Assembly (NCBI RefSeq): GCF_001653455.1
Contig: NZ_CP011486.1
Location: forward strand, 806,001 to 870,000
DNA from: Helicobacter pylori
Lineage (GTDB): Bacteria; Campylobacterota; Campylobacteria; Campylobacterales; Helicobacteraceae
Length of the DNA: 64,000 bases
Direction of reading: 5' to 3'
The notes under the pieces are model-generated. The model was given only the letters and a program-made list of their open reading frames with translations, was not told the DNA's origin and did no database searches. This document shows, one piece after another, positions 33,168 to 42,642 of this stretch. Numbering within the stretch: position 1 is the first letter of the stretch; each line of letters opens with the position of its first letter. Both the position numbers and the translations under genes were made by a program.

Positions 33168-34551
33168 TGTGTGTCCTTTTAATTTTTTCTATAATAGCGC
33201 TTGTAGAATACCCTTCTTCAAACGCCATCAAACAAGTTTCTTTAACCAACTCGCTCCCTATGACTTCTTTATTGAGATAGTCCGCCCCCTTGACTAAAAT
33301 ATCAGGCTTTAGGGCTTGGATTAATTTTATGGGCGTGTCTTCTTCAAACACCACGACATAATCCACGCAAGACAAACTCGCTAAAAGAAAAGCTCTGTCT
33401 TTTTCGCCCACTATGGGGCGTTTATCCCCCTTAAGCCTTTTAATGGAAGCATCGCTGTTTAACCCTACAATGAGAATATCCCCTAAAGCTTTAGCCTTTT
33501 GCAAATAGCTCGCATGCCCTTTATGGAGAATATCAAAACAGCCATTGGTGAAAACGACTTTTTGTTTATGATGCTCTAAAATGTTTAAAAGCTTTTCTAA
33601 AGAAAGGATTTTAGGGTGCGTTTGGTTTAAAATCAAAGCGATTTCTTCCAAACTCGCTAACGCGCTCCCCATTTTACCCACCACCACAGCCGCTGCTGCA
33701 TTGGCAAACTCGCAAGCTTTTTTAAGATCTTTTGACTCTAATAAAGAAAGCGTTAAAGCTGCAATCACCGTATCGCCTGCCCCGGTTACATCATAAACTT
33801 CTTTAGCGATGGTGGGGCAATTGATTAGCTCGTTTTTTTCCAAAAAAGCGATGCCTTGCTCGCTCAAAGTGACTAAAGGCATGGCGATATGATAAGTTTC
33901 TTTTAAGATTTTAAGCGCTTTTAATAAATTGGCATGGCTGTCTAATTTCAAATGGAGCGCTTGCTCTAATTCAAAACGATTGGGCGTGATCAAACTCGCA
34001 TGGGAATATTTGCTATAATCTTTCCCTTTAGGGTCGCATAAAATGAGCTTGCGGTGCGTGTTGGCCAATGCAATGATGGTTTGGGTGAGTTCAAAATCCA
34101 AAACGCCCTTATTGTAATCTGAAAGGATAACCCCATCCATTTCTTGGATTTTTTCTGCGATAAAGTCTAAAAGATGTTTTTTTAAATCGGCGTTTAAGGG
34201 ATCTTTGATTTCCTTATCCACGCGCACGATTTGTTGGTTTTGCACGATAATGCGCGTTTTGAGCGTGGTGCAACGGGTTTTATCTACTAAGACGCCTGAA
34301 GTGTCAATCTCTCTTATTTTTAAAGCGTTAATGAAATGCTTGCCCTCTAAATCATCGCCCACTACCCCACATAAAAAGACTTTAGCCCCTAAAGAGATGA
34401 GGTTATTGGCCACATTAGCCGCTCCGCCTAAATTCTTGCTCTCTTTTTTGACTTCTAAAACAGGCACAGGGGCTTCAGGCGAAAGGCGTTCGCTCTTCCC
34501 CCATAAATAATAATCAGCGATCAAATCCCCTATGACTAAGATTTTTTTCAT
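33160..34551 (-). CDS. hldE: Heptose-7-P kinase / heptose-1-P adenylyltransferase
   Basis: A 463-residue bifunctional enzyme. The N-terminal ribokinase-like domain (about 1-315) has [12 protein letters not shown] and the catalytic [12 protein letters not shown]; the C-terminal nucleotidyltransferase domain has [17 protein letters not shown] (about 335-351) and the KGADY segment. Products heptose-1,7-bisphosphate and ADP-heptose feed LPS core synthesis and are also innate-immune triggers sensed in host cells through ALPK1/TIFA. Overlaps at both ends show operon translation. It was formerly called rfaE. Confidence 0.96.
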   Translation of the reverse strand: MKKILVIGDLIADYYLWGKSERLSPEAPVPVLEVKKESKNLGGAANVANNLISLGAKVFLCGVVGDDLEGKHFINALKIREIDTSGVLVDKTRCTTLKTRIIVQNQQIVRVDKEIKDPLNADLKKHLLDFIAEKIQEMDGVILSDYNKGVLDFELTQTIIALANTHRKLILCDPKGKDYSKYSHASLITPNRFELEQALHLKLDSHANLLKALKILKETYHIAMPLVTLSEQGIAFLEKNELINCPTIAKEVYDVTGAGDTVIAALTLSLLESKDLKKACEFANAAAAVVVGKMGSALASLEEIALILNQTHPKILSLEKLLNILEHHKQKVVFTNGCFDILHKGHASYLQKAKALGDILIVGLNSDASIKRLKGDKRPIVGEKDRAFLLASLSCVDYVVVFEEDTPIKLIQALKPDILVKGADYLNKEVIGSELVKETCLMAFEEGYSTSAIIEKIKRTHND

Positions 34552-35540
34552 GCGTATTGTTCTTTAAAAATCGCATGGATATGGGGCAAATAATCCTTAA
34601 TGCCGCTTTCTAAATCGTATAAGGGGGTGTAGTCTAAATCCAAAATAGTGGGTTCAAGATGCGCTTGCGTGTACTCTTGGAAAAAAGGATAAGGGTTTTT
34701 AATATAACTCACTTTAAAATCCCCTAAATGCTCTTTTAAAATGCTAACAATCTCATTATAGCTCCTGGCTTGCGAATAACCCACATTATAAACCCCGCTT
34801 TTTTGGGCTTTCATCGCTTTCACATTCGCTTGGATCACATCTTCAATATAGACAAAATCCCTTAACTGCTCGCCAAATTCAAAAAGCTTGACTTCCTTAA
34901 ACGCTAGCGCTTGCAAAGCGAGTTGCAAAACCATGGAGGCGGTTTTTTCCTTATAAAATTCCCTAGGCCCATAGACATTAAAAAATCGTAAGCCCACTTG
35001 AATGAGATCGCTTGAATGGGATCGGACAAATTCGTCCATGCAAAGCTTAGAAAAGCCATAAACATTTTCAGGGCTTTCGTTTGAGCCTACCACATTGGGG
35101 GCTTTGGTGTTACCATAAACGCCTGCTGAAGAAGCGTAAATCACTTTAGCCTTTTTGGGTTGGGCGATTTCTAAAAGCCGTAAAAAAGCCTGATAGTTGG
35201 TTTTCATCACTAATTCTTGATCTAACATGGTTGTATCAGAGATAGCGGCCTGGTGGAACAAATAATCAAAATGCAACTTTTCTAAACGCCTTAAATCTAA
35301 AGGGTTATTAATATCAGCCGTGATCACTTCCCCCTTAAAACCGATTAAATTTTTAAAATGCCCTAAAGAACTCGGACGACCATTGCTTGAAAGCGTGTTG
35401 CTACGGAATTTATCTAAAATGATCACTTTAGCTTTAGGGTGGTTATCTTGAAAATAAAAGGCCAAATTACTGCCCACAAAACCAGCCCCACCGGTAATTA
35501 AAATCGTTTGATTCTCTAATTCATCATCAATATAACGCAT
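34548..35540 (-). CDS. hldD: ADP-L-glycero-D-manno-heptose 6-epimerase
   Basis: A 330-residue NADP-dependent short-chain dehydrogenase that inverts C6 of ADP-heptose to give the form used in LPS core. The Rossmann motif is GGAGFVGSNLA (about 17-27), and the catalytic Ser and Y-x3-K are in YASSAGVYGN and VYGFSKLCMDEF. It overlaps the hldE start by 4 bases and begins 8 bases after gmhB. Formerly rfaD. Confidence 0.96.
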   Translation of the reverse strand: MRYIDDELENQTILITGGAGFVGSNLAFYFQDNHPKAKVIILDKFRSNTLSSNGRPSSLGHFKNLIGFKGEVITADINNPLDLRRLEKLHFDYLFHQAAISDTTMLDQELVMKTNYQAFLRLLEIAQPKKAKVIYASSAGVYGNTKAPNVVGSNESPENVYGFSKLCMDEFVRSHSSDLIQVGLRFFNVYGPREFYKEKTASMVLQLALQALAFKEVKLFEFGEQLRDFVYIEDVIQANVKAMKAQKSGVYNVGYSQARSYNEIVSILKEHLGDFKVSYIKNPYPFFQEYTQAHLEPTILDLDYTPLYDLESGIKDYLPHIHAIFKEQYA

Positions 35541-35548
35541 TATTATCC

Positions 35549-36070
35549 TTATTTAATCCAATCAATCATCTCTTTAAGATTTTTACATTGTATCCAAGAA
35601 TGAGGAGTTTTTAAAAAATTTGCGCTCAATAAGAGGTTATTTTTAACTTTAGCGTTCAAGCCGGCTAACATGTCGCTTTCTTTATCGCCTATCATAAAAG
35701 ATTTTTCCAAACAAATTTGATGCTCTTTGGAGGCTTGTAAAATCAAAGAGGGTTTTGGCTTCCTGCAAGCGCAATTTTCTTCTGGGGCGTGCCTGCAAAA
35801 ATAAATGCCATCTAAATTAAAACCTAATTCTTTAAGCAAGCTTTCTTGGAGGTATGCGGTGAGGTTTTCAAAGTCTTTAAGGGTGTAATAGCCTCGGTTG
35901 ATCCCGGATTGGTTGGTGATTAAAAGCAGTTTATAACCTAAAGATTTCGCATGCCTTAACAATTCAAAAATCCCTTTTTGGAATTCAAAATCTTCTTTTT
36001 GGCTCACATAGCCTTTATCAATATTAATAATGCCGTCTCTGTCTAAAAAAAGGGCTTTGTTAGCGCTCAT
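35549..36070 (-). CDS. gmhB: D,D-heptose 1,7-bisphosphate phosphatase
   Basis: A 173-residue HAD-superfamily phosphatase. Motif I is LFLDRDGIINIDKGYV with the nucleophile Asp near residue 10, and the TNQSGINRGYYT motif follows. The zinc-binding cluster is CRHAPEENCACRKPKP, and the final Asp motif is MIGDKESDM. It heads the heptose operon, and its start overlaps the end of the SafE-like gene by 11 bases. Confidence 0.95.
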   Translation of the reverse strand: MSANKALFLDRDGIINIDKGYVSQKEDFEFQKGIFELLRHAKSLGYKLLLITNQSGINRGYYTLKDFENLTAYLQESLLKELGFNLDGIYFCRHAPEENCACRKPKPSLILQASKEHQICLEKSFMIGDKESDMLAGLNAKVKNNLLLSANFLKTPHSWIQCKNLKEMIDWIK

Positions 36071-36812
36071 GGTGGCTTTCTTGGTGTGGTGTGGTGTGGT
36101 TTTGGTGGTGCATCATATCGCTTTGGTGCTGCATTGCATGGGGTGTTTGGTGGTTAATGAGCATGATCCCCATATAAAGGACATAAAGCCCAAAAACCCC
36201 CATCAAACTTTTAGACAAAAGATTGAAAAATTTCCTATAAGAGGTAGAAATTTTACTCAAAAAAACCCCCATTAAAAACAACGGCACGCTAGTGCCAAGC
36301 CCAAAAGAAAGGCCTAGCATCGCCCCCATAAACGCGCTATGACTAAGAATCACGCTCGCTAAAAACGAATACACCATCATGCAAGGCAAAAACCCGTTCA
36401 ACACGCCTAAAAAATACAGCCCCAAAACGCTTTGAGATCGCAAGGTTTTTTTCATCAAAAGAGAAATGAAAGGGATTTCAAAGCTTAATTTTTCCACTTT
36501 AGATCCTAAAAGCGCTAAAAGGATTAAAACAATCCCCATGCCCATCAATAAAGCGCCCCTAAAACCCATGCCCACGCTAAGGCTATGCCCTAATCCTGCC
36601 GTTATAGCCCCTAAAAGCATGTAAGTGCTGATCCTTCCTAAATTATAAAAGGCATGGCAAGCGAGCTGGTAAGAAAAACTTGTCGTTTGAGACAATCTTA
36701 TTTGACTAAACGCGCTCACAATCCCCCCACACATGCCCACACAATGCCCTAAAGACATGCTCAAGGCGGCCACAAACATGCCTAAAAAACTCAAATTGTG
36801 CATCATTTGCAT
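36060..36812 (-). CDS. SafE/DsbD-like membrane protein with His/Met-rich tail
   Basis: A 250-residue inner-membrane protein with six or more spans. LGHCVGMCGGIVSAF near residue 22 is the signature of the UreH/SafE (DsbD_2-like) family, whose members are associated with copper handling and cytochrome oxidase maturation. The C-terminus after the last span is rich in metal ligands (HQTPHAMQHQ, SDMMHHQNH, HQESHHER), which favours a copper or other metal role. The tail is encoded by three to four units of the pentamer GGTGT (plus strand, 36077-36094), so its length may vary. The start overlaps the coaX end. Substrate not known. Confidence 0.75.
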   Translation of the reverse strand: MQMMHNLSFLGMFVAALSMSLGHCVGMCGGIVSAFSQIRLSQTTSFSYQLACHAFYNLGRISTYMLLGAITAGLGHSLSVGMGFRGALLMGMGIVLILLALLGSKVEKLSFEIPFISLLMKKTLRSQSVLGLYFLGVLNGFLPCMMVYSFLASVILSHSAFMGAMLGLSFGLGTSVPLFLMGVFLSKISTSYRKFFNLLSKSLMGVFGLYVLYMGIMLINHQTPHAMQHQSDMMHHQNHTTPHQESHHER

Positions 36813-37474
36813 TTTAGTATCCCCGCTTTTTTAAGAGCGATCTCCATGCCGTCAAAAACCAAGCGCTCCTTACAAACAGAATGCACTAAAAACGCGCTCA
36901 AAAATTTCGCATCGCCCCCACAAAGATAGATTTTTTGATCTTTGGCTAAATGTTGGATACAAGCAATCACGCTCAAAATCATGCCATAATTCACGGCGTC
37001 TCTGGTGTTTTTAGGTAAAATTTCTAAAGAATCTAAGGCTTTGAAAGGCTGCTCTAAGATTTTAGCGCTTTTTTTATACGCATGGGTATATTGGGCTAAT
37101 CCGGGTAAAATACACCCCCCTAAATGCTTGCCCTCTTTGATTAAATCTATCGTAATCGCGCTCCCTGCATCCACCACCACGCCATTAGCCACCGCCAAAC
37201 ACGCCATTTGCCGGTCTATCCCAAGCCCTATATAATCGGTTTCTAAATGAAAAAATCCTGCAATATTTTTAGCGTTAGGGTAACAATCTAAAAGGGCTTT
37301 TTCATTTTCTTCATTCACGCTAATGTAAAAAATTTCCTTTTGAATGTCCAAACGCTTTAAATCTTCTTTAGCGCTTGAAAAGAGCCGATAACCTTGTGCA
37401 AAATGGATGCGCGTGTTGCCTATATCGCATAAAACCAGGTTTTTCAAATCTTTAAAAGATTGCCCAGCTGGCAT
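36803..37474 (-). CDS. coaX: Type III pantothenate kinase
   Basis: A 223-residue ASKHA-fold kinase for the first step of CoA synthesis, of the type that H. pylori uses instead of CoaA. The phosphate-binding DIGNTRIHFAQG near 17-28, the GIDRQMAC segment and VVDAGSAITIDLI near 94-106 are characteristic. It starts 4 bases after the upstream lipoprotein gene and overlaps the gene downstream by 10 bases. Confidence 0.94.
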   Translation of the reverse strand: MPAGQSFKDLKNLVLCDIGNTRIHFAQGYRLFSSAKEDLKRLDIQKEIFYISVNEENEKALLDCYPNAKNIAGFFHLETDYIGLGIDRQMACLAVANGVVVDAGSAITIDLIKEGKHLGGCILPGLAQYTHAYKKSAKILEQPFKALDSLEILPKNTRDAVNYGMILSVIACIQHLAKDQKIYLCGGDAKFLSAFLVHSVCKERLVFDGMEIALKKAGILKCK

Positions 37475-37478
37475 AGGC

Positions 37479-39068
37479 TCACTTCTTATTCATTTCTAAA
37501 GCTTTTCTTCTTTCTTCAAGCTCTTTTTCATCTCTTTCTTGATGTTCTCTCGCCCTTTGTTCAAATTCTCTCGCTCTTTGTTCGGCTTTAGCTTTTTTCT
37601 TTTCTTCTTTCAAGCGGCGTTTTTCTTCTTTAGGACTGAGTTTTGGCTCTTCTTTTGGAGCGTTATTCTCTGCACCTTTTTTAATAGCGTTATTTTGATC
37701 ATTAATAGGCTCACGCCTTCTAGCTTTAACTTCTTCTTCTTCAAAACCGCTATTTTTTGGCTTAGCTTTGTCTTCTTCTAAAGGCTGTTTATTTTCTTTA
37801 GTTTTATGCCTTTCTTGCAAATAAATAGGAGCGTTTCCTTTTTCTCCTTTTTGAGACGGCTTGAATTCAGCCGCATGGGGGTAAAGTTTTGGCTTAAAAT
37901 CATTATAATCTAAATAATAGCGATCGTAATACACCCGATTTTTGTCATAAAACACCCCTTTATCCAAACGATTAGATGAAAAAAACTTGAAACTACCTAT
38001 CGTTGGTGTTTTATAGACATTATACGAATCAAAACTATTCAAATCCACCTCTATCACATACCCGCGCTTTTCTAAAGAATACAATTTATTGTGGTTTAAT
38101 ACAATGGTATTGAGCGAAGCAAAGGGTAATTTCACGCTGTTTAATTCCCTCAAACTCTTATCCATTTGCAAAATCTGCCCGTCTAAAGTCAGCACATACA
38201 AAGTCCCTTTATCATAGAGCAAATCCACAATATCCCCATCATAGTTGAACTCTTGACCGCTCACCACTGAAAGGATGCGCTTTCCTGTAGAAGCGATCAT
38301 GTTATTGCCATCCACGATAAGGTAGGTGATATTGTTAAAAAACTTATCGCTGCTAATAACAATATTTCTAATAGGCGTAGGGTTTCCATGCACATAATCC
38401 ACGACCAACAAACGCCCGTCTAACATGGGGAACACCACGACCGTATCCATAAAAATAGGCATCGCCATTAAAGAATTGATCGTGGTGCTCGGAGAACCTT
38501 TCTCGCTAAAAAGCAATTTTTGAGAAGTGATGTCGTATAAATTCGCTGAATTGTCCGCTAACACCACCGCTAAAAGATTCCCTTTAACGCTCGCGCTCAA
38601 GGCAAAAGTCTCCAAAGGGATAATGATAGATTGTTGGCTGGCGTTAGGGTTATTGCTAATCAATTCCACTTGATGGCAGGCTTTATCTTGAACTTCTGCT
38701 TCAACGCCTTTTAATTTCAATTCCGTTTCTTTAGTCTTAGCCACCTTGCTTTTTCTTGTTTTTTCATCCACTTTATTCAAGCAATCTTGCGCGAGGATAA
38801 AAAACCCTTGACTCTCATTTAAAAAACTGCTTTCATAATTGAAATTCTTACCGATTCTTAGCTGCGTCAAACCTTTATCGCCTATCACCGCCCCGTTTTT
38901 CAAAATGGCTCCATAACGATTGGACGAAACGATACTTTCTTGCAAATGGTTAGGGAAATACGCTTCGCCTTTAATTTGGGATTTAGAGGGTTTGAAGTAT
39001 TTTCTCATGTTACAGCCACTGAAGATAATGAGAGTTATCAGTAAGATTAAAAATTGTTTGTTCATCAA
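37479..39068 (-). CDS. BamB-like beta-propeller lipoprotein with charged tail
   Basis: A 529-residue exported protein. The signal peptide ends LIIFSGC, a lipobox with the cysteine at residue 19. Residues about 60-370 contain repeated strands of the type GNLLAVVLADNSANLYD, DGRLLVVDYVHG, GNNMIASTGKRILSV and GTLYVLTLDGQILQMD, which fit a PQQ-like beta-propeller such as BamB. The last 130 residues are Lys/Glu/Arg-rich and helical, with the near repeats EQRAREF and EQRAREH. BamB assists outer membrane protein assembly; the YfgM-like neighbour upstream supports this. The tail is an unusual addition. Function is inferred. Confidence 0.65.
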   Translation of the reverse strand: MMNKQFLILLITLIIFSGCNMRKYFKPSKSQIKGEAYFPNHLQESIVSSNRYGAILKNGAVIGDKGLTQLRIGKNFNYESSFLNESQGFFILAQDCLNKVDEKTRKSKVAKTKETELKLKGVEAEVQDKACHQVELISNNPNASQQSIIIPLETFALSASVKGNLLAVVLADNSANLYDITSQKLLFSEKGSPSTTINSLMAMPIFMDTVVVFPMLDGRLLVVDYVHGNPTPIRNIVISSDKFFNNITYLIVDGNNMIASTGKRILSVVSGQEFNYDGDIVDLLYDKGTLYVLTLDGQILQMDKSLRELNSVKLPFASLNTIVLNHNKLYSLEKRGYVIEVDLNSFDSYNVYKTPTIGSFKFFSSNRLDKGVFYDKNRVYYDRYYLDYNDFKPKLYPHAAEFKPSQKGEKGNAPIYLQERHKTKENKQPLEEDKAKPKNSGFEEEEVKARRREPINDQNNAIKKGAENNAPKEEPKLSPKEEKRRLKEEKKKAKAEQRAREFEQRAREHQERDEKELEERRKALEMNKK

Positions 39069-39069
39069 A

Positions 39070-39726
39070 TCAATGCGTTCCTTGAATAGTTTCTTTTTTT
39101 AGATGGGTTGGTTTGGAAAGGTTTTGTTGGGTATCTTCTAATATTCCATAATGTTTTAAAACAGAAATCATAGCATATAATGAAGAACTTAAAGGGATAG
39201 TTGATAAATTTTTATGCGCGTTTGTGATCGCATCTTTAGAATTTTCCTCATACAATAAATCCACCGCTTGCAAAGCGCTCATCTCTTTAAGAATGGGGCT
39301 TTTTTCAAGCAAGTTTTTATCTCTAGAGAGCGATGCGTAAGAATATTGTGCAAAAATTTTGACGATTTCATTAGACGATTGCGAAAGTTTTTTAAACGCA
39401 TTCACATCGTTATGCTCGCTCGCTCTGGCGAATTGATACAAATCATACAATTGTGGGGCGACTTCTTTGAGTTTGTTTTGTAAGGCTATATTATTAGGGC
39501 TCTCTAGCGCTTCATTATAAATTTGAGTGATCCGCTCTTTAGTTTGCTCATGCTTGTAATCTTGCAACTTTGTATCCCCCAAATAAGCGATAAAAGCCAC
39601 CACGATAAACAATAAAACCCACTTATAGCGCTTGAAAAATTTTTCTAATCTAAACGCCCCCTCTAAAAGCTTTTCATCGCTTTTAAACTCGCTCTTAACC
39701 TGCTCTAAATTTTCCTTAATGCTCAT
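39070..39726 (-). CDS. YfgM-like TPR membrane protein
   Basis: A 218-residue protein with a cytoplasmic N-terminus, one membrane span ([15 protein letters not shown], about 36-50) and a periplasmic helical domain with TPR-like character ([11 protein letters not shown], then [14 protein letters not shown]). That layout, and its place one base before a BamB-like lipoprotein gene, match YfgM, a chaperone-linked partner of the Sec machinery encoded beside bamB in E. coli. Sequence similarity itself is weak. Its start overlaps the dut stop. Confidence 0.6.
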   Translation of the reverse strand: MSIKENLEQVKSEFKSDEKLLEGAFRLEKFFKRYKWVLLFIVVAFIAYLGDTKLQDYKHEQTKERITQIYNEALESPNNIALQNKLKEVAPQLYDLYQFARASEHNDVNAFKKLSQSSNEIVKIFAQYSYASLSRDKNLLEKSPILKEMSALQAVDLLYEENSKDAITNAHKNLSTIPLSSSLYAMISVLKHYGILEDTQQNLSKPTHLKKETIQGTH

Positions 39727-40163
39727 GCCTTGCTCACTCCCGTGCTGCCAAACCCCCCGCTTCCTCTTGAAGTTTCATCTAATTGTTCGCATTCTATAAA
39801 TTCGGCTTTATAAGTTTTTTGAACCACCCCTTGAGCGATCCTATCCCCTACTTGGATTGTAAAATCTTTATCGCTCAAATTCGCTAAAATGACCTTAATT
39901 TCGCCCCTATAATCATTATCCACCGTGCCAGGAGAATTTAACACCATCACTTGATGGTTCAACGCCAATCCGCTACGGGTACGCACTTGCAATTCATACC
40001 CCACTTCTAAAGACAAACAAATCCCTATTCTCACTAACCCCACGCTATGAGGTTTGATGATTGCATTTTCTACCGCATGCAAATCAAAGCCTGAAGAACC
40101 TTCGGTTTGGTATTTAGGGATAAGGGCGTTCGGATGGATTTTTTGGATTTTAATTTTCATCAA
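39723..40163 (-). CDS. dut: dUTP pyrophosphatase
   Basis: A 146-residue trimeric dUTPase hydrolysing dUTP to dUMP, which keeps uracil out of DNA. Five motifs are seen: [33 protein letters not shown] and, at the end, [10 protein letters not shown]. It overlaps greA by 14 bases upstream and the YfgM-like gene by 4 bases downstream. Confidence 0.97.
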   Translation of the reverse strand: MMKIKIQKIHPNALIPKYQTEGSSGFDLHAVENAIIKPHSVGLVRIGICLSLEVGYELQVRTRSGLALNHQVMVLNSPGTVDNDYRGEIKVILANLSDKDFTIQVGDRIAQGVVQKTYKAEFIECEQLDETSRGSGGFGSTGVSKA

Positions 40164-40644
40164 AACAAATCTCTTTATAATAAATGTCTAAAATTTCAAA
40201 ATCGCTTTCCCCACTAGGCAATTGGATACTGACTGCATCGCCCTTGCTCTTGCCGATCAAACTTTTTGCAATCGGTGAACCAAAAGAAATCAGCCCTTTA
40301 GCCGGATCGCTCTCCACGCTCCCTACTATCGTATAAGAAAACTCTTTATCGTTATCCAAATTAAGGATTTTAATCGTGCTCCCAAAACTCACTTTATGGT
40401 GCGTTAAAACGCTTGGGTCAATCACTTGAGCGTTAGAAATGATCTCGCTCAAATCCACGATTCTCGCTTCAATGAAGCGTTGTTTTTCTTTAGCGGCATG
40501 GTATTCAGCGTTTTCTTTCAAATCCCCATGCCCTCTAGCAATATCAATTTCTTTCACAATATTAGGTCGTTCCACCTCTTTTAATTGCTTCAATTCCGCA
40601 CAGATTTTATTGTATCCATGCATACTCATAGGTTCTTTATTCAT
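40150..40644 (-). CDS. greA: Transcription elongation factor GreA
   Basis: A 164-residue factor that rescues backtracked RNA polymerase. The N-terminal coiled coil holds the acidic tip [18 protein letters not shown] near residues 40-57, and the C-terminal FKBP-like domain has VSFGSTIKI and [18 protein letters not shown]. It lies between lpxB and dut in the same minus-strand run. Confidence 0.97.
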   Translation of the reverse strand: MNKEPMSMHGYNKICAELKQLKEVERPNIVKEIDIARGHGDLKENAEYHAAKEKQRFIEARIVDLSEIISNAQVIDPSVLTHHKVSFGSTIKILNLDNDKEFSYTIVGSVESDPAKGLISFGSPIAKSLIGKSKGDAVSIQLPSGESDFEILDIYYKEICFDEN

Positions 40645-40684
40645 TTAATCTCCTAAGCTTATTCAGTAGAGATTATAGTAAAAA

Positions 40685-41767
40685 TTAAGTTAAATTCAGC
40701 AAAAAAGCCATCTCTTTGGCGACTTTTCTGCTACTCCCACTGGCTAAATATTCCCTTAATCTCAAGCTTTCTTTAAAATAGCGTTCTCTATCCATCGTTT
40801 CATACGCTTTTAACAAACTCTCCACGCTCAAAAAATGCTGGATCAATTCGGGGTGTAACTGGCTCTCCCCAAGCCCTGGAGTCTCATCGTTTAAGGCGTT
40901 ATAAAAGATATTCGCTAACCCTATGTAATGCAAATTGACAAACATTCTAGCGATCAAAAAATCCATCGTTTTAGCCCTATACGCTAACACAAAAGGCGTG
41001 CCAATCAGAGCAGCCTCTAAAGTCGCCGTGCCGCTGCAAATGAATGCAAACTCCGCTTCAAATAAACTCTTATGCGCATCGTAAGAAATTTCAAAACATT
41101 CAATATCTTCTCCATAAAGAGCTTTCAAATCCAACCCCTTAAAGAAACTCGGCACGACCAACACACGCCTTTTAAACCCTTCGTTTTGCTCCAAAATGCG
41201 AGCCACTTCAACAAACAAAGGGAATATTTTAGCGATTTCACTTTTTCGGCTCCCTGGCATAAACACTAAAGTTTCACCCTTAATATCTTTTTTATAATAT
41301 TTAATCTCATCTAGTAAGGGGTGTCCTACGTATTGGGCTTTTTGTTGGTAATAACCCGCTTCAAAAGGCAAAATCGCGCCCAAAAAATCGCAATATTTTT
41401 CAAGGGTTTTAGCGCGCCATTTTTTCCATGCCCAAACTTGCGGTAAAATATAATACATGATTTTTTTATGAGGGTCTTGTTTTTTGATTTTTTTGGCTAG
41501 GGGGATATTGAAAGAAGAAGCATCCATTAAAAGCACCATGTCCGCTTGCTTGGCTAATTGGACCATTTCTTTATGCACTTTGAGTAAAAAACCTAAACGG
41601 CCTATCACATCTTTAAAACCCATGATAGAAAATTCCCTTGGGCTATAAAGCGCGCCATTACCTTCAAACACGCCAATGAAACGATAATCTTTGGGCAAAT
41701 TACGGCGTAATTCCTCCAAATGCACATTGGAGCTCGCTTCTAAAGCGCTCACTAAAATCGTGGGCAT
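40685..41767 (-). CDS. lpxB: Lipid-A-disaccharide synthase
   Basis: A 360-residue peripheral membrane glycosyltransferase joining UDP-diacylglucosamine and lipid X in lipid A synthesis. Motifs include SALEASSNVHLEEL at the N-terminus, MDASSFNIPLAKKIK, YYILPQVWAWK, MPGSRKSEI and SGTATLEAALIGTPFVLAY. Its ATG overlaps the preceding coiled-coil gene by one base. Confidence 0.96.
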   Translation of the reverse strand: MPTILVSALEASSNVHLEELRRNLPKDYRFIGVFEGNGALYSPREFSIMGFKDVIGRLGFLLKVHKEMVQLAKQADMVLLMDASSFNIPLAKKIKKQDPHKKIMYYILPQVWAWKKWRAKTLEKYCDFLGAILPFEAGYYQQKAQYVGHPLLDEIKYYKKDIKGETLVFMPGSRKSEIAKIFPLFVEVARILEQNEGFKRRVLVVPSFFKGLDLKALYGEDIECFEISYDAHKSLFEAEFAFICSGTATLEAALIGTPFVLAYRAKTMDFLIARMFVNLHYIGLANIFYNALNDETPGLGESQLHPELIQHFLSVESLLKAYETMDRERYFKESLRLREYLASGSSRKVAKEMAFLLNLT

Positions 41768-42225
41768 TATTTGTCCTTCAAAAGATTTTGGACTTGATAG
41801 AGCTTGATTTCTTTATGCAAATCCCTCAATTCAATTTTGAGCAACGCAATTTCAAAATCTTTTTTAGAAAGGTGGTTTTTTAAAAGCCTGTTTTCGCGCA
41901 AAACGCTGCGGTGTTGCAAATAAAGCCCTTCATTAAACAAACGCTTGCATGGTTTAGCTTTGATGATTTGATTGTCTTTAGTGTAAATTTCCACTTCTTC
42001 AAGGGCTTTAGGGAAAATCCATTCTTCTGTATTTTGTGGTTTTTTGTTGGAGTGGGAGTTTTCTTTTTCTAATTGTTTTTGATAGATTTCTTGTTTCAAA
42101 CCCTTTAAGGTATTTTTTTTCTTACGCAAGATTTCTTGGACTTGTTTCAATTCCAAACGGATTTTTTTTAAAACTTCTCTAGTGTCTTTAATTTCTTGCT
42201 GGTAGGCGTTTAATTCTTCTTGCAT
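41767..42225 (-). CDS. Coiled-coil protein of unknown function
   Basis: A 152-residue protein that is almost wholly charged and helical. The first 55 residues (EELNAYQQEIKDTREVLKK, then KQEIYQKQLEKE) and the last 45 (RENRLLKNHLSKKDFEIALL) have heptad character. The short central part EEWIFPKALEEVEIYTKDN is the only non-helical stretch. There is no signal peptide or membrane span. It lies between hypA and lpxB and overlaps the lpxB start. I do not recognise a family. Confidence 0.7.
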   Translation of the reverse strand: MQEELNAYQQEIKDTREVLKKIRLELKQVQEILRKKKNTLKGLKQEIYQKQLEKENSHSNKKPQNTEEWIFPKALEEVEIYTKDNQIIKAKPCKRLFNEGLYLQHRSVLRENRLLKNHLSKKDFEIALLKIELRDLHKEIKLYQVQNLLKDK

Positions 42226-42231
42226 TAGTGG

Positions 42232-42585
42232 TTATTTCGCTAGCATTTCCAAAGACAACAAACGCATTTCATTGCCTTGAGTGATAATTACATTCTTGCT
42301 GTGGCATTTTTCGCACACCCCATAATCCAAAGCGTTAGGCTTAAAAACATGCGAACAATCCTTACACTCTAGTTCAACTTTTTCATCTACAATATCCAAA
42401 ACAGCGTCTTTGCACACCAAAGATTCTTCTCTAAAAGTCTCAAACGCACTCACAAACAAGCTCTTATCCATAGCGCTTCTTTCACCAATACCGACCACGA
42501 CTCTTTCAATCTTATGGGCTTGATTTTTCTTCGCATGCTCTTCGCAAAGAGCGATCAGAGAAGAAACGACCGAGTATTCATGCAT
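42232..42585 (-). CDS. hypA: Hydrogenase/urease nickel chaperone HypA
   Basis: A 117-residue nickel- and zinc-binding protein that supplies nickel to the [NiFe]-hydrogenase and, in H. pylori, also to urease through UreE. The N-terminal MHEYSVV contains the nickel ligand His2, and the structural zinc site is formed by CKDCSHVF and CEKCHSKNV (about 74-97). It heads a short minus-strand run and lies 57 bases from the flgE stop. Confidence 0.97.
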   Translation of the reverse strand: MHEYSVVSSLIALCEEHAKKNQAHKIERVVVGIGERSAMDKSLFVSAFETFREESLVCKDAVLDIVDEKVELECKDCSHVFKPNALDYGVCEKCHSKNVIITQGNEMRLLSLEMLAK

Positions 42586-42642
42586 ACTAAACCTTAATCT
42601 TTAAATTTACCCTATTATATTGTATTAGAGTAATCTTTTAGT

